DNA of 41,224 nucleotides from Tieghemiomyces parasiticus. Taxonomy: Eukaryota > Kickxellomycota > Dimargaritomycetes > Dimargaritales > Dimargaritaceae. The notes beneath the pieces were generated by a model, which did no database searches, was not told where the DNA came from, and saw only the letters and a list, made by a program, of their open reading frames with translations. The translations under genes and the position numbers were made by a program. Every line of letters starts with the position of its first letter. The first letter of the stretch is position 1. Below are positions 40,126-41,224 of this stretch, piece after piece. The DNA is taken from positions 1 to 41,224 of the forward strand of contig JANBPT010000362.1 of the NCBI GenBank assembly GCA_027575765.1, given 5' to 3'.

Positions 40126-41224
40126 ATCCCGCTTTTTAAACCCGGGCAGCCATAAGGACCGGCCCCGCTTGCCTCATGGCCCAGGCGACCAGCTTGAGCA
40201 TCCCATGTGCATCACATACCTGACATGACGGGCTAATGAGGTGGCTAGAAGTTGTCGGTCGGCCAGGAATTGGGGCAAGCGGTTGTGACCTGAGGTAGTG
40301 GAACAAAGCAGGGTTGAAGGGCGGTGAGGGACCACTTCAGTGCTACCGTAACTGGTAGGCTAGGGGAGGTGGTCCCCACAGAGGCAGACACCAAGCGCCA
40401 GTGAGGAGGGGACGGCTAAGACAGATAATAGTGGAGAAGGAGGCCAAGGGACAGGCGCTGGGGCCCGAGGCGAGTACGTAAGCACAGCATGGTTTCAGTG
40501 AGAGAAGTTGGGAGTGTTGAGGTTAGGCCCCGGTCACTGAGGTTCAGGGTCAACAGGGGAATGGATATTAGGGCCACCCGCTCTACGTCTCCGCTCCACT
40601 GACTACTAACGGCCTAAAGAAATGGGCAAGGACTGGCTAGCCCTGGGGCCATATGGCCCGTTCACAGGGGACGCACACCTGCCGTGTTTGTTCCAAGCGG
40701 CAAATTTTGGCCTGGCGTATGCCACTGGACCAAGTGGGGGGTTGGCTACTCTAGGGGAGGCTACGCCCTGGCAATTTGAGAAGAGGACGAAGACATCCGC
40801 CTCGACCTCACTAGCCAGACGACACCTCGCCAATCCGCTTGCTGGAGCAAGGTACAATTCCAGGCCGTGTAGAGTAAATTAGAGTCGTTAGGAGGGCATA
40901 CATTGGCCATTTGATTGATGAAGGTCAAGTCGGCGGCCCTTGCAGTTTAGAAAATAAGCCGTACGAGGGACGCTGAAGGTGTATCATTCGAAATTCTATA
41001 ATTCTCCAACGAGTTTGCGCCATATGATGATGGATGGCATGCCACCAGTGTGAGGTATTTGCGGCGCATGCCCCGTGAATTTGCGTTTCGATGGAGGCAA
41101 GTTTTGCGTTTAATGAGCCGAGTCGTCTGCGTCAATGGACATACGGCAAAGTGAGAAATGTTAGCAATAGTATAAAAGGTCGAGCCGATTAGTAGGTTGT
41201 CTCACAGCAGATTGCGGTTATTCC
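40126..41224. other. intergenic region to window end
   Basis: No supported gene. TTTAAAAAG on the minus strand, at about 40132-40140, is a possible TATA box of the tubby-like gene. The frames at 40606-40882 lie on both strands of the same segment and match nothing. Confidence 0.5.

Overview
The window looks like a piece of a fungal nuclear genome. The genes are compact, about one per 3 kb, with zero to two introns of roughly 140-290 bp that start GTAAG, GTAGG or GTAAAT and end YAG. Tryptophan synthase is a single alpha-beta fusion, as in fungal TRP5. Core eukaryotic genes are present (RNA polymerase subunit RPB8, tRNA-splicing endonuclease subunit SEN34, Dicer). The large Dicer, an MT-A70 methyltransferase with a Myb/SANT-like front end, and two tubby-like proteins suggest an early-diverging fungus, perhaps Zoopagomycota/Kickxellomycotina. 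That placement is inferred from gene style, not from a database search. I see no rRNA gene, CRISPR array, phage, insertion sequence or clear transposon.

Layout from left to right. 1-3541 has no convincing gene; it holds one tRNA-like sequence at about 318-394. 3542-4633 (-) is a secreted trypsin-fold protein whose three catalytic residues are all replaced. 6115-7287 (-) is homoserine kinase. 8069-9352 (-) is a disordered protein of unknown function, divergent from SEN34 (9683-10611, +, three exons). RPB8 (11116-11649, +) converges on an MT-A70 methyltransferase (12017-14911, -, two exons), which has a perfect 56-bp tandem duplication just upstream of its start. 14912-16906 is mostly gene-free and includes a possible gene remnant. 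16907-17518 (+) is a small secreted orphan protein. 17985-18884 (-) is a tubby/LURP-one-like protein. 20930-22342 (-) is a neutral-sphingomyelinase-like phosphodiesterase. 23141-24472 (-, two exons) is a Gfo/Idh/MocA oxidoreductase. 25897-28303 (-, two exons) is tryptophan synthase. 30423-32018 (-) is a major facilitator transporter. 33204-38279 (-) is Dicer. 39469-40125 (-) is a second tubby-like protein. The rest to 41224 has no recognisable gene.

The genes do not form one pathway. Homoserine kinase and tryptophan synthase are separate amino-acid steps. RPB8 and SEN34 are housekeeping RNA genes. Dicer and the MT-A70 enzyme are gene-silencing and nucleic-acid-modification candidates but lie 18 kb apart. 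The most unusual items are the triple-dead protease homologue, the MT-A70 enzyme with its extra domain and duplicated promoter element, and C-rich tracts that lie on the sense strand at many gene boundaries and in several introns. I did not find a clear new multi-gene system.
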